Source: Pelagibius sp050043265 (GTDB lineage: Bacteria; Pseudomonadota; Alphaproteobacteria; Kiloniellales; Kiloniellaceae). Taken from it: a stretch of 64,000 nucleotides of DNA. Positions 53,563 to 61,424 of this stretch are shown piece by piece. The stretch lies in NCBI GenBank assembly GCA_050043265.1, contig JBHJIR010000018.1, forward strand, positions 1 to 64,000, read 5' to 3'. The translations under genes and the position numbers were made by a program. Within the stretch, counting starts at the first letter, position 1. Every line of letters starts with the position of its first letter. A model generated the notes under the pieces. That model was not told where the DNA came from. It ran no database searches and saw only the letters and a list, made by a program, of their open reading frames with translations.

Positions 53563-54414
53563 TCAAGTGATCGGGTGCAGAGCCGGCGGCTGGGTTTCGG
53601 CCAAGGGGTACAGCATCACATTGACCGTCGGCTCGACCATCGCCCGCGGGAAACGGGCCGCCGAGGGGCTCGCCAGCTTGAAGATGTTCTCCCAGAAAGC
53701 GCGCCACGAGCGCATGCTGTGCGCGTAGCCGCGGCCGAGCGCCTCGAGGTCCGGCCCGCCCTTCGAAACGATCTCGCTGTCGATGAGGGCGCGGGTCTGG
53801 TCCCGGTGTGCCAGATCGTGCTCGCCGACATGCAGATCCCAGAAGCGCCAGTCGATCCGATCCCGGTTTTCCCGGATGAACGGGTTCTTGATCAGGCTCT
53901 CATAGAGCTGGGCGATGTAGACCTGGCAGACGCACTCGCCCCCCATTCCCCGCAGGCCGACGGCGAAGGCATTGCTGTTGCGCGGGTCGATCAGATGTTT
54001 GCGCGCGTCGTCCAACAACCTGACATTGCTCAACAAGGCGGTCTCGTTGAGGCCGTCGGCAGCGACCCCTATGCTGGTCAGGAAGTCGTCGTAGAGTCGG
54101 GGATGGGCACGCGCCGGGTCACCGCTACCGAGCTCGTCGTACAGGACATCCGCCAGAAAACTCCTCAGCCCGCCATCGCCCAGGCGCGCGATCAGCAACG
54201 CCAGGTCGGGAATGTAGTACACGGTGAAATGGCGATACTGCAGCAGAATGGCGCCGAGAATGCCAGGTTCGGCATTCTCCAGATAGGAGAAGAGAAGCTT
54301 GGCGTCTTTAAGGGTGCTGTCCTGAATCGCGTCGGTCGTCTGCCAGAAACGTCCGGCGGTCATCGCTTTCCAGTCCAAATCGGAAAACGCAACCTCTTGA
54401 GGCAGTTGGGTCAT
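53563..54414 (-). CDS. Iron-containing redox enzyme family protein (heme-oxygenase-fold, HDO-like)
   Basis: A 283-residue helical protein of the heme-oxygenase-like diiron oxidase/oxygenase type (PF14518-like), the superfamily of UndA, BesC and SznF. Candidate metal ligands in order are Glu94 (YDELGSG), His104 (ARAHPRLY), Glu160 (MGGECVCQ) and the cluster His195-VGE-His199-D-LA-His203 (FWDLHVGEHDLAHRDQT). The last cluster departs from the usual H-x3-D-x2-H, so metal content needs proof. GGGAGAA precedes ATG 54414. It heads an operon with a methyltransferase and a DMT transporter and is divergent from a LysR gene. Substrate unknown. Confidence 0.75.
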   Translation of the reverse strand: MTQLPQEVAFSDLDWKAMTAGRFWQTTDAIQDSTLKDAKLLFSYLENAEPGILGAILLQYRHFTVYYIPDLALLIARLGDGGLRSFLADVLYDELGSGDPARAHPRLYDDFLTSIGVAADGLNETALLSNVRLLDDARKHLIDPRNSNAFAVGLRGMGGECVCQVYIAQLYESLIKNPFIRENRDRIDWRFWDLHVGEHDLAHRDQTRALIDSEIVSKGGPDLEALGRGYAHSMRSWRAFWENIFKLASPSAARFPRAMVEPTVNVMLYPLAETQPPALHPIT

Positions 54415-54781
54415 AACTGTTCTCCCTGAAAAAGCGATTGCTGGAATGCGAGTCGTTTTCGAGAAGTACAAAGACGCATTGCCTCACAATTTTATTCGTA
54501 TAACTACTATTGTGTTTCAATATACGGCACGCAAAATATTGACGAATTACGCAACGACAACATAACCATTCGAAATAAGATGTGAGACAGTCTCATTTTT
54601 ATTTAATTCCGGCAGCAGAGACAAATTACTAATTCTCGTGACTGGTGAGAGAAAAATTCAATCGCCAACAAGCGGCCACCGGTAACGCCCCCGCGCACAA
54701 CACAGCCGACGCGATATCGCTACAACCATAGCGATACTTATGCTCTTATGCCCTCTTCACGAAGGACACAGCGAATACGCG
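54415..54781. promoter_or_regulatory. AT-rich divergent regulatory region with perfect 22-bp palindrome
   Basis: About 370 bases, much lower in GC than the flanking genes, between the HDO operon and lysR. At 54715-54736 lies TATCGCTA-CAACCA-TAGCGATA, a perfect 8-bp inverted repeat with 6-bp spacer that fits the LysR T-N11-A layout. It sits about 45 bases before the lysR ATG at 54782. No open frame of note lies inside. Confidence 0.7.
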
Positions 54782-55705
54782 ATGAAACGCCGCCTGCCGC
54801 CGCTGAACGCGATCATTGCCTTTGAAGCCGCCGCCCGACTGAAGAGCTTCAAGGCCGCCGCCGCCTACCTGCTGGTCACGCCCTCGGCGATCAGCCATCA
54901 GGTCAGAACGCTGGAGGACTGGCTGGGCACGAAGCTGTTCGAGCGTGGAGGCCGGACGGCCCATCTGCCCAGCGCGGGAGAACGCTACGTCGCGGCGCTT
55001 CCGCAACTGCTGGATTGCCTGGAGGTCGTGACCAGGAACGAGCAGGAGCGCGCGCAGAGCCAATTCGTCTTGCGGCTGCAGACAACGGATTCCTTTGCGA
55101 ATCGCTGGCTGGTCGCGCGATTGCCCGGGTTCCAGCGGCAATTCCCCAACATCACGCCGCAAGTCATGACCTTCCATTTCCTGGAAGATTTCCGGCACTC
55201 CGAGGTCGACCTCGCCATCCTTTTCGGTGCCGGAAACTGGCGCAACAGCGATGCCCGGCTGCTGCTCGCCGAAACGATCTTTCCGGTCTGCAATCCCTCT
55301 TTGCTGAAGGACATCACGCACAAGGGCAGGCACAGCCTCTCTACCCTGCCGCTGATCTGCGACGACAACCTTGGGACAAGCTGGAACGACTGGTTCGCAG
55401 TGGCTGGAGAAGAAGTCGCGGAGACATCGATCGACGAATGTCGGCTGGGGCCGCGCTTCAATCATTCGCACCTGGCGCTGAAAGCAGCGGAACTGGGAGA
55501 CGGCGTGGCTCTCGCCAGCAAGCCGCTGGTCATCGATGCCTTGAACGACGGCAAACTGATCGCGCCGTTTAGAGCGGAAGTGACGACCGGCTACGGCTAC
55601 TACCTGGTGCTGCCCGACGGCGACGACGTCCCGGACCGATGCCAGCCCTTCGTCGCGTGGCTCCTCGCCCAAACCAATCCGGCCCTGGAAACTTCCGAGG
55701 CCTGA
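54782..55705 (+). CDS. LysR family transcriptional regulator (GcvA-like)
   Basis: A 307-residue regulator. The start MKRRLPPLNAIIAFEAAARLKSF opens the LysR HTH (TPSAISHQVRTLEDWLGTKLFERGGR); an effector-binding domain of periplasmic-binding-protein type fills the rest. The PPLNA opening is typical of GcvA-like members. An ATG at 54740 would overlap the palindrome area and add 14 non-domain residues, so 54782 is preferred. Likely controls the divergent HDO-methyltransferase-DMT operon and itself. Confidence 0.88.
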   Translation: MKRRLPPLNAIIAFEAAARLKSFKAAAAYLLVTPSAISHQVRTLEDWLGTKLFERGGRTAHLPSAGERYVAALPQLLDCLEVVTRNEQERAQSQFVLRLQTTDSFANRWLVARLPGFQRQFPNITPQVMTFHFLEDFRHSEVDLAILFGAGNWRNSDARLLLAETIFPVCNPSLLKDITHKGRHSLSTLPLICDDNLGTSWNDWFAVAGEEVAETSIDECRLGPRFNHSHLALKAAELGDGVALASKPLVIDALNDGKLIAPFRAEVTTGYGYYLVLPDGDDVPDRCQPFVAWLLAQTNPALETSEA

Positions 55706-55798
55706 CCTGGAGACTTGTGTGTCCTGAAACGAGGCCGTCCTGCGACATCGACCGGGGCACCGCGGACGACCCAGCCGGAAACCGGTAGCTTCCGGAGC

Positions 55799-56584
55799 TT
55801 AGGACTTGCTGGCCGATACGAACAGAACCAGCGGCGCGTGCTCGCGCCAGCGGGCCAATTGAGGGTGCTCCCGCGCGGCGGCCGCATCCGGCCGCGGCTC
55901 GTCGATGGCGGCGATCCGGAAGCCGGCAGCGCAGACCGCCGTCACGTAGTCGGAAAGGGTGCGCGGGAATCGGGGAACCTCGAACCGTTGGTCGGCGGCT
56001 GCCTCGGCTTGTCCGCCGAAGCTCCAGCGTTCGACGAACGGACTCCGGTCGAAATACCGACCGACTTTCAGCGCCGCATACTGGCCGTCGGCGGTGCGCA
56101 GCCATCCAAAGTCGCGCGTCATGAAGCAGGGAGGCAGCACACTGAAGCAGAGCCGCCCGCCCGACACCAGCACCCGATACGCTTCGCGCATCGCCGCCGC
56201 GATGTCCGGGCCCTCCATCAGCGCCATGGTGGAGAGCGCCACGTCGAAGCTGCCGTCCGCGAAACCGTCCATCCGGGAATAGGAACAGACCCGGTAGTCG
56301 ACGCCCAGCGGGTCGCGCGCCTCCGCCGCCTGGGCCCGGGCAATCAGCACCTCGGAAAGATCGATACCGGTCAGCCGCCCGCCGAGCCGGGCGAAGCGAC
56401 GGGTGTTGGTCCCCTCCCCGCAGCCCAGATCCAGCACGCGGCAGCCGTCGAGCGGCGGCATGAAATCGAGGAAGGCCGGCAGGGTATAGTGATCGCGGAA
56501 GGTGTCGACTCCCGCCTCGACATCGGCCGCCCAGCATTCCGCATTGCGGTTCCAGGCCGCGGCTACCTCGTCTTCCTTGAGCAA
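55799..56584 (-). CDS. Class I SAM-dependent methyltransferase
   Basis: A 261-residue methyltransferase: AAAWNRNAECWAADVEAGVDTFRDHYTLPAF, motif I VLDLGCGEGTNTRRFARLG, acidic LTGIDLSEVLI, and FDVALSTMALMEGPDIAAAMREAYRVLVSGG. The sequence resembles UbiE/COQ5-like small-molecule methyltransferases. It converges on lysR, separated by 93 bases. Whether it belongs to the HDO cassette is unclear. Confidence 0.85.
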   Translation of the reverse strand: MLKEDEVAAAWNRNAECWAADVEAGVDTFRDHYTLPAFLDFMPPLDGCRVLDLGCGEGTNTRRFARLGGRLTGIDLSEVLIARAQAAEARDPLGVDYRVCSYSRMDGFADGSFDVALSTMALMEGPDIAAAMREAYRVLVSGGRLCFSVLPPCFMTRDFGWLRTADGQYAALKVGRYFDRSPFVERWSFGGQAEAAADQRFEVPRFPRTLSDYVTAVCAAGFRIAAIDEPRPDAAAAREHPQLARWREHAPLVLFVSASKS

Positions 56585-56623
56585 AACGTCTTTGCTGCGG
56601 TGATCGTCGGCTATGCCGACGCG

Positions 56624-56899
56624 TCAGACCTTGCGGCCGCAGCTGCAGGTGCTGCCAGCGCGCACATAGGCGCCGCAGGAGGGGCACTTCACCAGGTCTT
56701 CGACCTCGCCGGCCCCAGGGCCGCTTTTACCCCGACGCCCAGACGATTTCCGGGCCGGGCGGGCCCCCTCGGACTCGCGCAGCTTGGCTTCCGCCTTGCG
56801 CGCCGCCTGCAGGCGGCCGAGGAACTTGAAGCCGTACCACACCGCCGCGACGACGGCGGCCAGCACAATCAGCTTTTGAAGCGAAGGGAGTCCGAACAT
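56624..56899 (-). CDS. Small membrane protein with C-terminal zinc ribbon
   Basis: A 91-residue protein: one N-terminal hydrophobic helix (LIVLAAVVAAVWYGFKFLG), a basic Ser/Arg/Lys linker, then CPSCGAYVRAGSTCSCGRKV, four Cys forming a likely zinc ribbon facing the cytoplasm. Function unknown; similar small ribbon proteins are common in alphaproteobacteria. It follows the MITE insertion and precedes the methyltransferase gene on the same strand. Confidence 0.65.
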   Translation of the reverse strand: MFGLPSLQKLIVLAAVVAAVWYGFKFLGRLQAARKAEAKLRESEGARPARKSSGRRGKSGPGAGEVEDLVKCPSCGAYVRAGSTCSCGRKV

Positions 56900-56950
56900 G
56901 GCGGCATTTAGCGTCGCAAGAAGGAATAGGTCAACAACAGGCTGGCACTA

Positions 56951-57216
56951 GGTGCTGTACTCATAAATTGTCGAGGCCGCGCCGCTGGCGAATTTGGCCG
57001 CTGGGTAGGAGGATGAGCGAGTAAATGCGGGCCCATTGCGAGCGACGACGACGCCCCCAGCGGCCAAATTCGCCGCGTCCCGCAGGGTTTTCCTGGGCCG
57101 GTTTTGCGGGGCGTCGAGCGGGCTTGCCGATGGGCCCGCATCGCCGGCGCCCGCTCTCCTGCCGCAAAAACGGCCCATAGAAAACGCGGCTCTCGAGAAT
57201 TTATGAGTGCAGCACC
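56951..57216. mobile_element. 266-bp miniature inverted-repeat element (IS630-type MITE)
   Basis: Ends are imperfect inverted repeats of about 30 bases: GGTGCTGTACTCATAAATTG at the left and, read inward from the right, GGTGCTGCACTCATAAATTC. The element is flanked by CTA and TAG, i.e. inserted in CTAG with TA duplicated, the target choice of IS630/Tc1-mariner elements. It has no transposase gene. Inside are further inverted repeats: GCGAATTTGGCCGCTGGG against CCCAGCGGCCAAATTCGC, and TGCGGGCCCAT against ATGGGCCCGCA, so almost the whole element can fold. The right TAG is the stop codon of sppA. Confidence 0.85.
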
Positions 57217-58103
57217 TAGATCCCAAAACGCGACCATAGGGCACGCTCCTCCACCGCGGCCATCATGCCGGCGGCCCAGTCCTCCGGCGCCGGCACGCCG
57301 GCAGCCCAGGGCGCAACGCCGCCCCCAGCCCGGCCGCGCCCAAGGCCGAGGCGGCGCAGCAGGCGCTTTGGCCCCTGAATGCGGCGCAGGCGCACGCGCT
57401 TGCCGAAGCGGTCGCGTAAAACCTGGCGCAACTCGCCCTGCGAATCGGCGAGGCCCAGTTCCACCGCCTTGCCGCCGGCCCAGAACTCGCCGCTGAACAG
57501 CACATCGTCGGCGGCCTTCAGGCGGTGGCCACGGCGGTCGCGCACCATATCCTTGAAGACCTCGTGGAGTTCGACCTGCAGGGCGCGCAGACGCGCCACG
57601 TCGTCGGGGTTCTCCGGCAGGAAGGGATCGAGCGTCGATTTGTGCTCGCCCGCCGTATAGACACGGCGCTCGACGCCCAGCTTTTCCATCAGGCTGGTGA
57701 AGCCGAATCCGGAGGTGATGACCCCGATCGACCCGACGATCGAGGTCGGCTGCACGAAGATCTCGTCGGCGGCACAGGCCAGCCAGTAGCCGCCGGAGGC
57801 CGCCACGTCCTCGCAGAAGGCCAGCACCGGCACTTCCTTCTCCCGCGCCAGGTCGCGAATCCGCTTGGCGATAAGGGCCGACTGCGCCGGCGAGCCGCCC
57901 GGCGAATTGATCACCAGGGCCACCGCGTTCAAATGCTTTTGGGCGAAGGCGCGCTCGATGAGCGGCTCGACACTGGCCAGGCTCATGCCGCTGCGCAGCG
58001 GGCCGACACCGCCGATCACGCCGCTGCGCCGCATCACGGCCACCTCAGGCCGCGGCCGGCGCAGCCATTCCAATGTCAGAAGGCTCCAGATCGCGCGAAA
58101 CAT
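57216..58103 (-). CDS. sppA: S49 family peptidase (SppA-like signal peptide peptidase)
   Basis: A 295-residue protease degrading signal peptides or membrane-associated peptides. Catalytic Ser103 is in DVAASGGYWLACAADE and Lys155 in AGEHKSTLDPF, the Ser/Lys dyad of short SppA forms. NSPGGSPAQSALI is the substrate-binding loop. No clear signal peptide or N-terminal helix is present, though a helix may lie in the first 15 residues. Its TAG stop lies in the CTAG target of the adjacent MITE; the insertion left the codon intact. Confidence 0.9.
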   Translation of the reverse strand: MFRAIWSLLTLEWLRRPRPEVAVMRRSGVIGGVGPLRSGMSLASVEPLIERAFAQKHLNAVALVINSPGGSPAQSALIAKRIRDLAREKEVPVLAFCEDVAASGGYWLACAADEIFVQPTSIVGSIGVITSGFGFTSLMEKLGVERRVYTAGEHKSTLDPFLPENPDDVARLRALQVELHEVFKDMVRDRRGHRLKAADDVLFSGEFWAGGKAVELGLADSQGELRQVLRDRFGKRVRLRRIQGPKRLLRRLGLGRGRAGGGVAPWAAGVPAPEDWAAGMMAAVEERALWSRFGI

Positions 58104-58266
58104 GCCAGAACTACCGTCTCTCCAGAACTACCGTCTCTCATGACGTGCCGACCCGCCGTTTGGACCGCCCTGTCCTGCATACCATTCCCGCCCAAGCCGG
58201 GGCCAGTCCAACTAAAAGTCAACCGAGGTCCAGGTCCTAAAGCTCCGCGCCTCAAAGCGCCGGGCC

Positions 58267-59067
58267 CTAAAGCTCCAGGCCCTGGGCATCGCGCAGCACC
58301 GCCTCGGCCTCCGGCGTGTAGGCGCCGACCGCATCGTGCAGCGCCAACCCCGCCAGGAAACGCAGCGGCCCGGCGCTGCCCTTGCGGGCCTGCACCAACA
58401 CCCGCTTGGCGTTCTCGCCACGGCGCGGCCACAGCGGGAACACCGCGAGATCGCCGCAACCGGTCGACAAGAGGGCGAGCAGGCGGTCGACCCGGTCGGC
58501 GCGGTGGATCACCGTCAGGCTGCCGCGCGGACGCAGCAGGCCAAGGGCACAGGCCAGCCAGCTGGCCAGGGCCGCCGGGCCCTCGACGGTGGCGATGCGC
58601 CGCAGTTCGTGCTGGGGCGCCCGCCCCGCCCCGGGCTCCAGATATGGCGGGTTCAGCATCACATGATCGAAGCGGCAGCGGCCGAAGGCCGGCGGGGGGG
58701 CCGCCACATCGCCGAGCACCACCGTCAAACGGTCGCCGTAGCCGTTCAGGTCGGCATTCTCCGTCGCCAGGGCAGCCAGCGGCGGCTGCAACTCCAGGCC
58801 GCTGACGGCGACCCCGGGCACCCGTACCAGCAGGCAGAGACCGGCAGTAGCCACCCCGCAGCCGAGATCGGCCACCGTTTCGCCGGCCGCGGCGGGTACG
58901 GCGGCGGCCAGCAGGACCGGGTCGATGGCGGCCCGATAGCCGGCGGCCGGCTGGCGCAGGCGCAGGCGTCCGGCCAGGAAACCGTCTTCGGTCAGTCCAT
59001 CCTGGGACAGCTCCGATTCGCCCGGGTCAGGCAGGCCGGGATGGTTGCGCGGCGGCAGCAGGGTCAT
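58267..59067 (-). CDS. N6-adenine tRNA methyltransferase-like (TrmN6/YfiC type)
   Basis: A 266-residue methyltransferase with LRQPAAGYRAAIDPVLLAAAVP, motif I VADLGCGVATAGLCL, and the catalytic NPPYLEPG, the N-P-P-Y of N6-adenine methyltransferases. These features fit tRNA1(Val) A37 methylation. Its ATG overlaps the DUF2007 gene stop by four bases. Lies about 160 bases upstream of sppA on the same strand. Confidence 0.83.
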   Translation of the reverse strand: MTLLPPRNHPGLPDPGESELSQDGLTEDGFLAGRLRLRQPAAGYRAAIDPVLLAAAVPAAAGETVADLGCGVATAGLCLLVRVPGVAVSGLELQPPLAALATENADLNGYGDRLTVVLGDVAAPPPAFGRCRFDHVMLNPPYLEPGAGRAPQHELRRIATVEGPAALASWLACALGLLRPRGSLTVIHRADRVDRLLALLSTGCGDLAVFPLWPRRGENAKRVLVQARKGSAGPLRFLAGLALHDAVGAYTPEAEAVLRDAQGLEL

Positions 59068-59282
59068 CCGATCGCCGCCCCCTCGCCGGCGTCGCGCAGC
59101 ACCCGCTGGGCCCGGAGCAGGTCTTCGTCGATGACCATCAAGCGGCGCGGCAGGATGCCGATCGACCCTTCCAGCACGCTGGTATGGAGGTCGAGCACCA
59201 GAGTCTCGATCCTGGCGTCGGCCAGCAGAGCCTCCAACCAGGAGAGCTTCACGATATCGTTGGTCCGCAGCAGTTCCTTCAT
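59064..59282 (-). CDS. DUF2007 domain protein
   Basis: A 72-residue protein starting MKELLRTNDIVKLSWLEALLADARIE, with LPRRLMVIDEDLLRAQRVL, matching the DUF2007 putative signal-transducing family, often annotated near methyltransferases. It is translationally coupled to the TrmN6-like gene. Confidence 0.8.
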   Translation of the reverse strand: MKELLRTNDIVKLSWLEALLADARIETLVLDLHTSVLEGSIGILPRRLMVIDEDLLRAQRVLRDAGEGAAIG

Positions 59283-59394
59283 CGCGACCTACTTATAGCG
59301 CCTTTCGCCGCCGTCGGGGCCCGCTATCGAGGTTAGCGGCCCCGGTCGTCCTGTAACGGCCCCATTCCCGACAGCGGACCCTCGGGTATCGGGC

Positions 59395-59422
59395 TTGACC
59401 GTTCGGCGGTTCAACCTATGCT
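59395..59422 (+). promoter_or_regulatory. Sigma-70-type promoter of the polyprenyl synthetase gene
   Basis: TTGACC (59395-59400), 16 bases, TATGCT (59417-59422). Start expected near 59430, leaving a leader of about 170 bases before TTG 59604. The rest of the 59283-59603 gap shows no further gene. Confidence 0.6.
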
Positions 59423-59603
59423 GCCACAAAGACTTGCTGGCTGCGCAGAGGTATATGCAATGCGCAGACGCGCCGGTCGCTGCGGCAAGCTGCCGCTGGG
59501 CAAATCGAAAAACCGACCTACCTTCAAGAGGACCGGTTTGTGAGGGTGGACAGGCGCGATCGGGCCGCGTGCCTGACGCCCATAAAAGCGTGAGGGGTGT
59601 GTC

Positions 59604-60626
59604 TTGGCGCTAGCCGCCGAACTCGACAAGCAGCCGAAAGGGCCGGCAAACGGCGGCCTGGAGCCGCTGAGCAGCCTGGTGGCAGACGATCTGCAGGCGG
59701 TCAACCGCCTGATCGTCGAGCACATGCATTCACCCGTGGCGCTGATCCCGCAGCTGGCCAGCCACATCGTGGCCGCCGGCGGCAAGCGGCTGCGCCCCAT
59801 GCTGACCCTGGCCGCGGCCCGGCTCTGCGGCTACGAGGGCGAGCGCCATCTGGGCCTCGCCGCCTGCGTGGAATTCATCCATACCGCGACCCTGCTGCAC
59901 GACGACGTGGTCGACGCCAGCGACCTGCGCCGGGGCTTGGCCACGGCCAACGCGGTGTGGGGCAACAAGCCCAGCGTGCTGGTCGGCGATTTCCTGTTCA
60001 GCCGGGCCTTTCAGCTGATGACCGCCGACGGCTCCCTCGACGTGCTGCGCATCCTCTCCGACGCCTCGGCGGTGATCGCCGAGGGCGAGGTGCTGCAGTT
60101 GATGACCGCCAACGACATCACTTCCGACGAAACCGCCTATATGCAGGTGATCGAGGCCAAGACGGCGGCCCTCTTCGCCGCGGCCTGCCAGATCGGCGCC
60201 GTGGTGGCCGACCGGCCGGCGGCCGAGGAAGCCGCGTTGCAGCGCTTCGGCAGCGGCTTCGGCATCGCCTTCCAGCTAGTCGACGACGTGCTCGACTACT
60301 CCGCCCTGCAGGCCGAGCTGGGCAAGGCGGTGGGCGACGATTTCCGCGACGGCAAAATCACCCTGCCGGTGGTCCTCGCCATCCAGCGCGCCGACGAGGC
60401 CGAGCGGGCGTTCTGGCGGCGCTGCCTGGAGGACCAGGACCAGCGCGACGGCGACCTGGAGCAGGCGATCGACCTCATGCAGCGCCATGACGCCCTGACA
60501 GACGCCATGGCGCGGGCGCGCGACTATGGCACGTCGGCCCGCCAGGCGCTGGACGGCTTTGCCGACAGCCCGGCCAAGGCGGCGCTGCTCGAAGTCGTGG
60601 ATTTCTGCGTCGACCGCGCCTATTGA
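59604..60626 (+). CDS. ispB: Polyprenyl diphosphate synthase (octaprenyl type, quinone side chain)
   Basis: A 340-residue trans-prenyltransferase making the long isoprenoid chain of ubiquinone from IPP and FPP. First Asp motif LLHDDVVDAS, second FQLVDDVLDYS, and the opening GGKRLRPMLTLAAARLCG are clear. TTG 59604 is preceded by GAGGGG and a good promoter; the length matches the family. It is transcribed away from the DUF2007-TrmN6 genes, the usual arrangement in alphaproteobacteria. Confidence 0.92.
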   Translation: MALAAELDKQPKGPANGGLEPLSSLVADDLQAVNRLIVEHMHSPVALIPQLASHIVAAGGKRLRPMLTLAAARLCGYEGERHLGLAACVEFIHTATLLHDDVVDASDLRRGLATANAVWGNKPSVLVGDFLFSRAFQLMTADGSLDVLRILSDASAVIAEGEVLQLMTANDITSDETAYMQVIEAKTAALFAAACQIGAVVADRPAAEEAALQRFGSGFGIAFQLVDDVLDYSALQAELGKAVGDDFRDGKITLPVVLAIQRADEAERAFWRRCLEDQDQRDGDLEQAIDLMQRHDALTDAMARARDYGTSARQALDGFADSPAKAALLEVVDFCVDRAY

Positions 60627-60673
60627 GCCGGTCTCGGCCGCCGTTTCCTAGGAATACCGCCCCAAGGGGACCG

Positions 60674-60925
60674 CTAGATGTCCTCCTGGATGGTCTGGCG
60701 CCATTCGCCCAGCCAGCTCAGCTCGTCCAGGAACACCATCAGCTTCACGCAGAGGGCCACGGGGTGCGGAATCCGCGCCTTGCCTGAGGCCCAGCGGCGC
60801 ACCGTCCGATCGTTCACTTTAAGTTCCCTGGACAGGGCGGTCTGCCAGCGCCCGGCCCCGTAAAGCCGGGTGCAGAGCTCGCGCAGTTGATCGGCCGTCA
60901 TGGCCTCCTCGTCATCCAATTCCAT
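60674..60925 (-). CDS. Small HTH DNA-binding protein
   Basis: An 83-residue protein, MELDDEEAMTADQLRELC onward, with a clear helix-turn-helix: ALSRELKVNDRTVRRWASGKARIPHP. Such small proteins occur as phage or chromosomal repressors and in alphaproteobacterial regulators of unknown role. GGAGGAGGGGAAAG precedes ATG 60925. Immediately upstream are four copies of a GGGCATTTTGCCC-like box, so autoregulation is likely. Confidence 0.75.
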   Translation of the reverse strand: MELDDEEAMTADQLRELCTRLYGAGRWQTALSRELKVNDRTVRRWASGKARIPHPVALCVKLMVFLDELSWLGEWRQTIQEDI

Positions 60926-60971
60926 GGCGGAACTTTCCCCTCCTCCGGCATCAGCACCTAGCGACAGGATA

Positions 60972-61098
60972 GGGCATTTCGCCCAATATCGCAAGACATA
61001 CCGGGCATTTTGCCCTCTCTCTCAATCTGGTTCTGGCTATTTTGCCCTATTTTTCTGAGAGAAATACGATATAGTCTCATAATTAGGTCTTTTAGCCC
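60972..61098. promoter_or_regulatory. Array of four 13-bp boxes upstream of the HTH gene
   Basis: GGGCATTTCGCCC (60972), GGGCATTTTGCCC (61003), GGCTATTTTGCCC (61035) and GGTCTTTTAGCCC (61086). Starts are spaced 31, 32 and 51 bases, the first two gaps near three helical turns. The surrounding sequence is strongly AT-rich. Likely operators for the adjacent HTH protein. Confidence 0.6.
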
Positions 61099-61159
61099 TA
61101 TTTATTTTGGAAAAAACAAACTCACTCAAAGTAATTTTCCTGTCCACGCTATTTTTTGA

Positions 61160-61188
61160 TTGACCTGAAGACTGACCATGGGTATATT
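61160..61188 (+). promoter_or_regulatory. Strong sigma-70-type promoter of a candidate small RNA
   Basis: TTGACC (61160-61165), exactly 17 bases, TATATT (61183-61188). No coding start with a ribosome-binding site follows within the next 130 bases before a strong terminator. Confidence 0.65.
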
Positions 61189-61194
61189 CAAATC

Positions 61195-61332
61195 ATCGTT
61201 CGGACATAGAGACAAACCCATATCGCATTCCTGATCTAAGTACTCCGCATCGCACCTTTTGTCTCGCATTCCAAGCCGACCGACATCGCATATTCAAGAA
61301 TTGGGGGTCGATTTATTCGACCCCCGTTTTTT
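61195..61332 (+). ncRNA. Candidate small non-coding RNA
   Basis: About 138 nt between a sigma-70-like promoter and an intrinsic terminator, with no credible coding frame. GAGACAAA (61209-61216) pairs with TTTGTCTC (61258-61265). TCGCATTCC occurs at 61223 and 61264 and a related TCGCATATTC near 61286, repeats that could be target-binding seeds. It does not match the tmRNA, SRP or 6S RNA sequences I know. Not shown to be expressed. Confidence 0.5.
61303..61331 (+). terminator. Rho-independent terminator of the candidate small RNA
   Basis: 9-bp arms GGGGGTCGA (61303-61311) and TCGACCCCC (61317-61325), loop TTTAT, followed by GTTTTTT on the plus strand. Confidence 0.9.
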
Positions 61333-61424
61333 GACCTTACCGAGGCCCGCGATCCGGAATTCAACGGCCCGGCTCCATTGGGCCGGTTTCATTGGCCCGG
61401 CTTCATTGGGGGAGGACATAGGTA

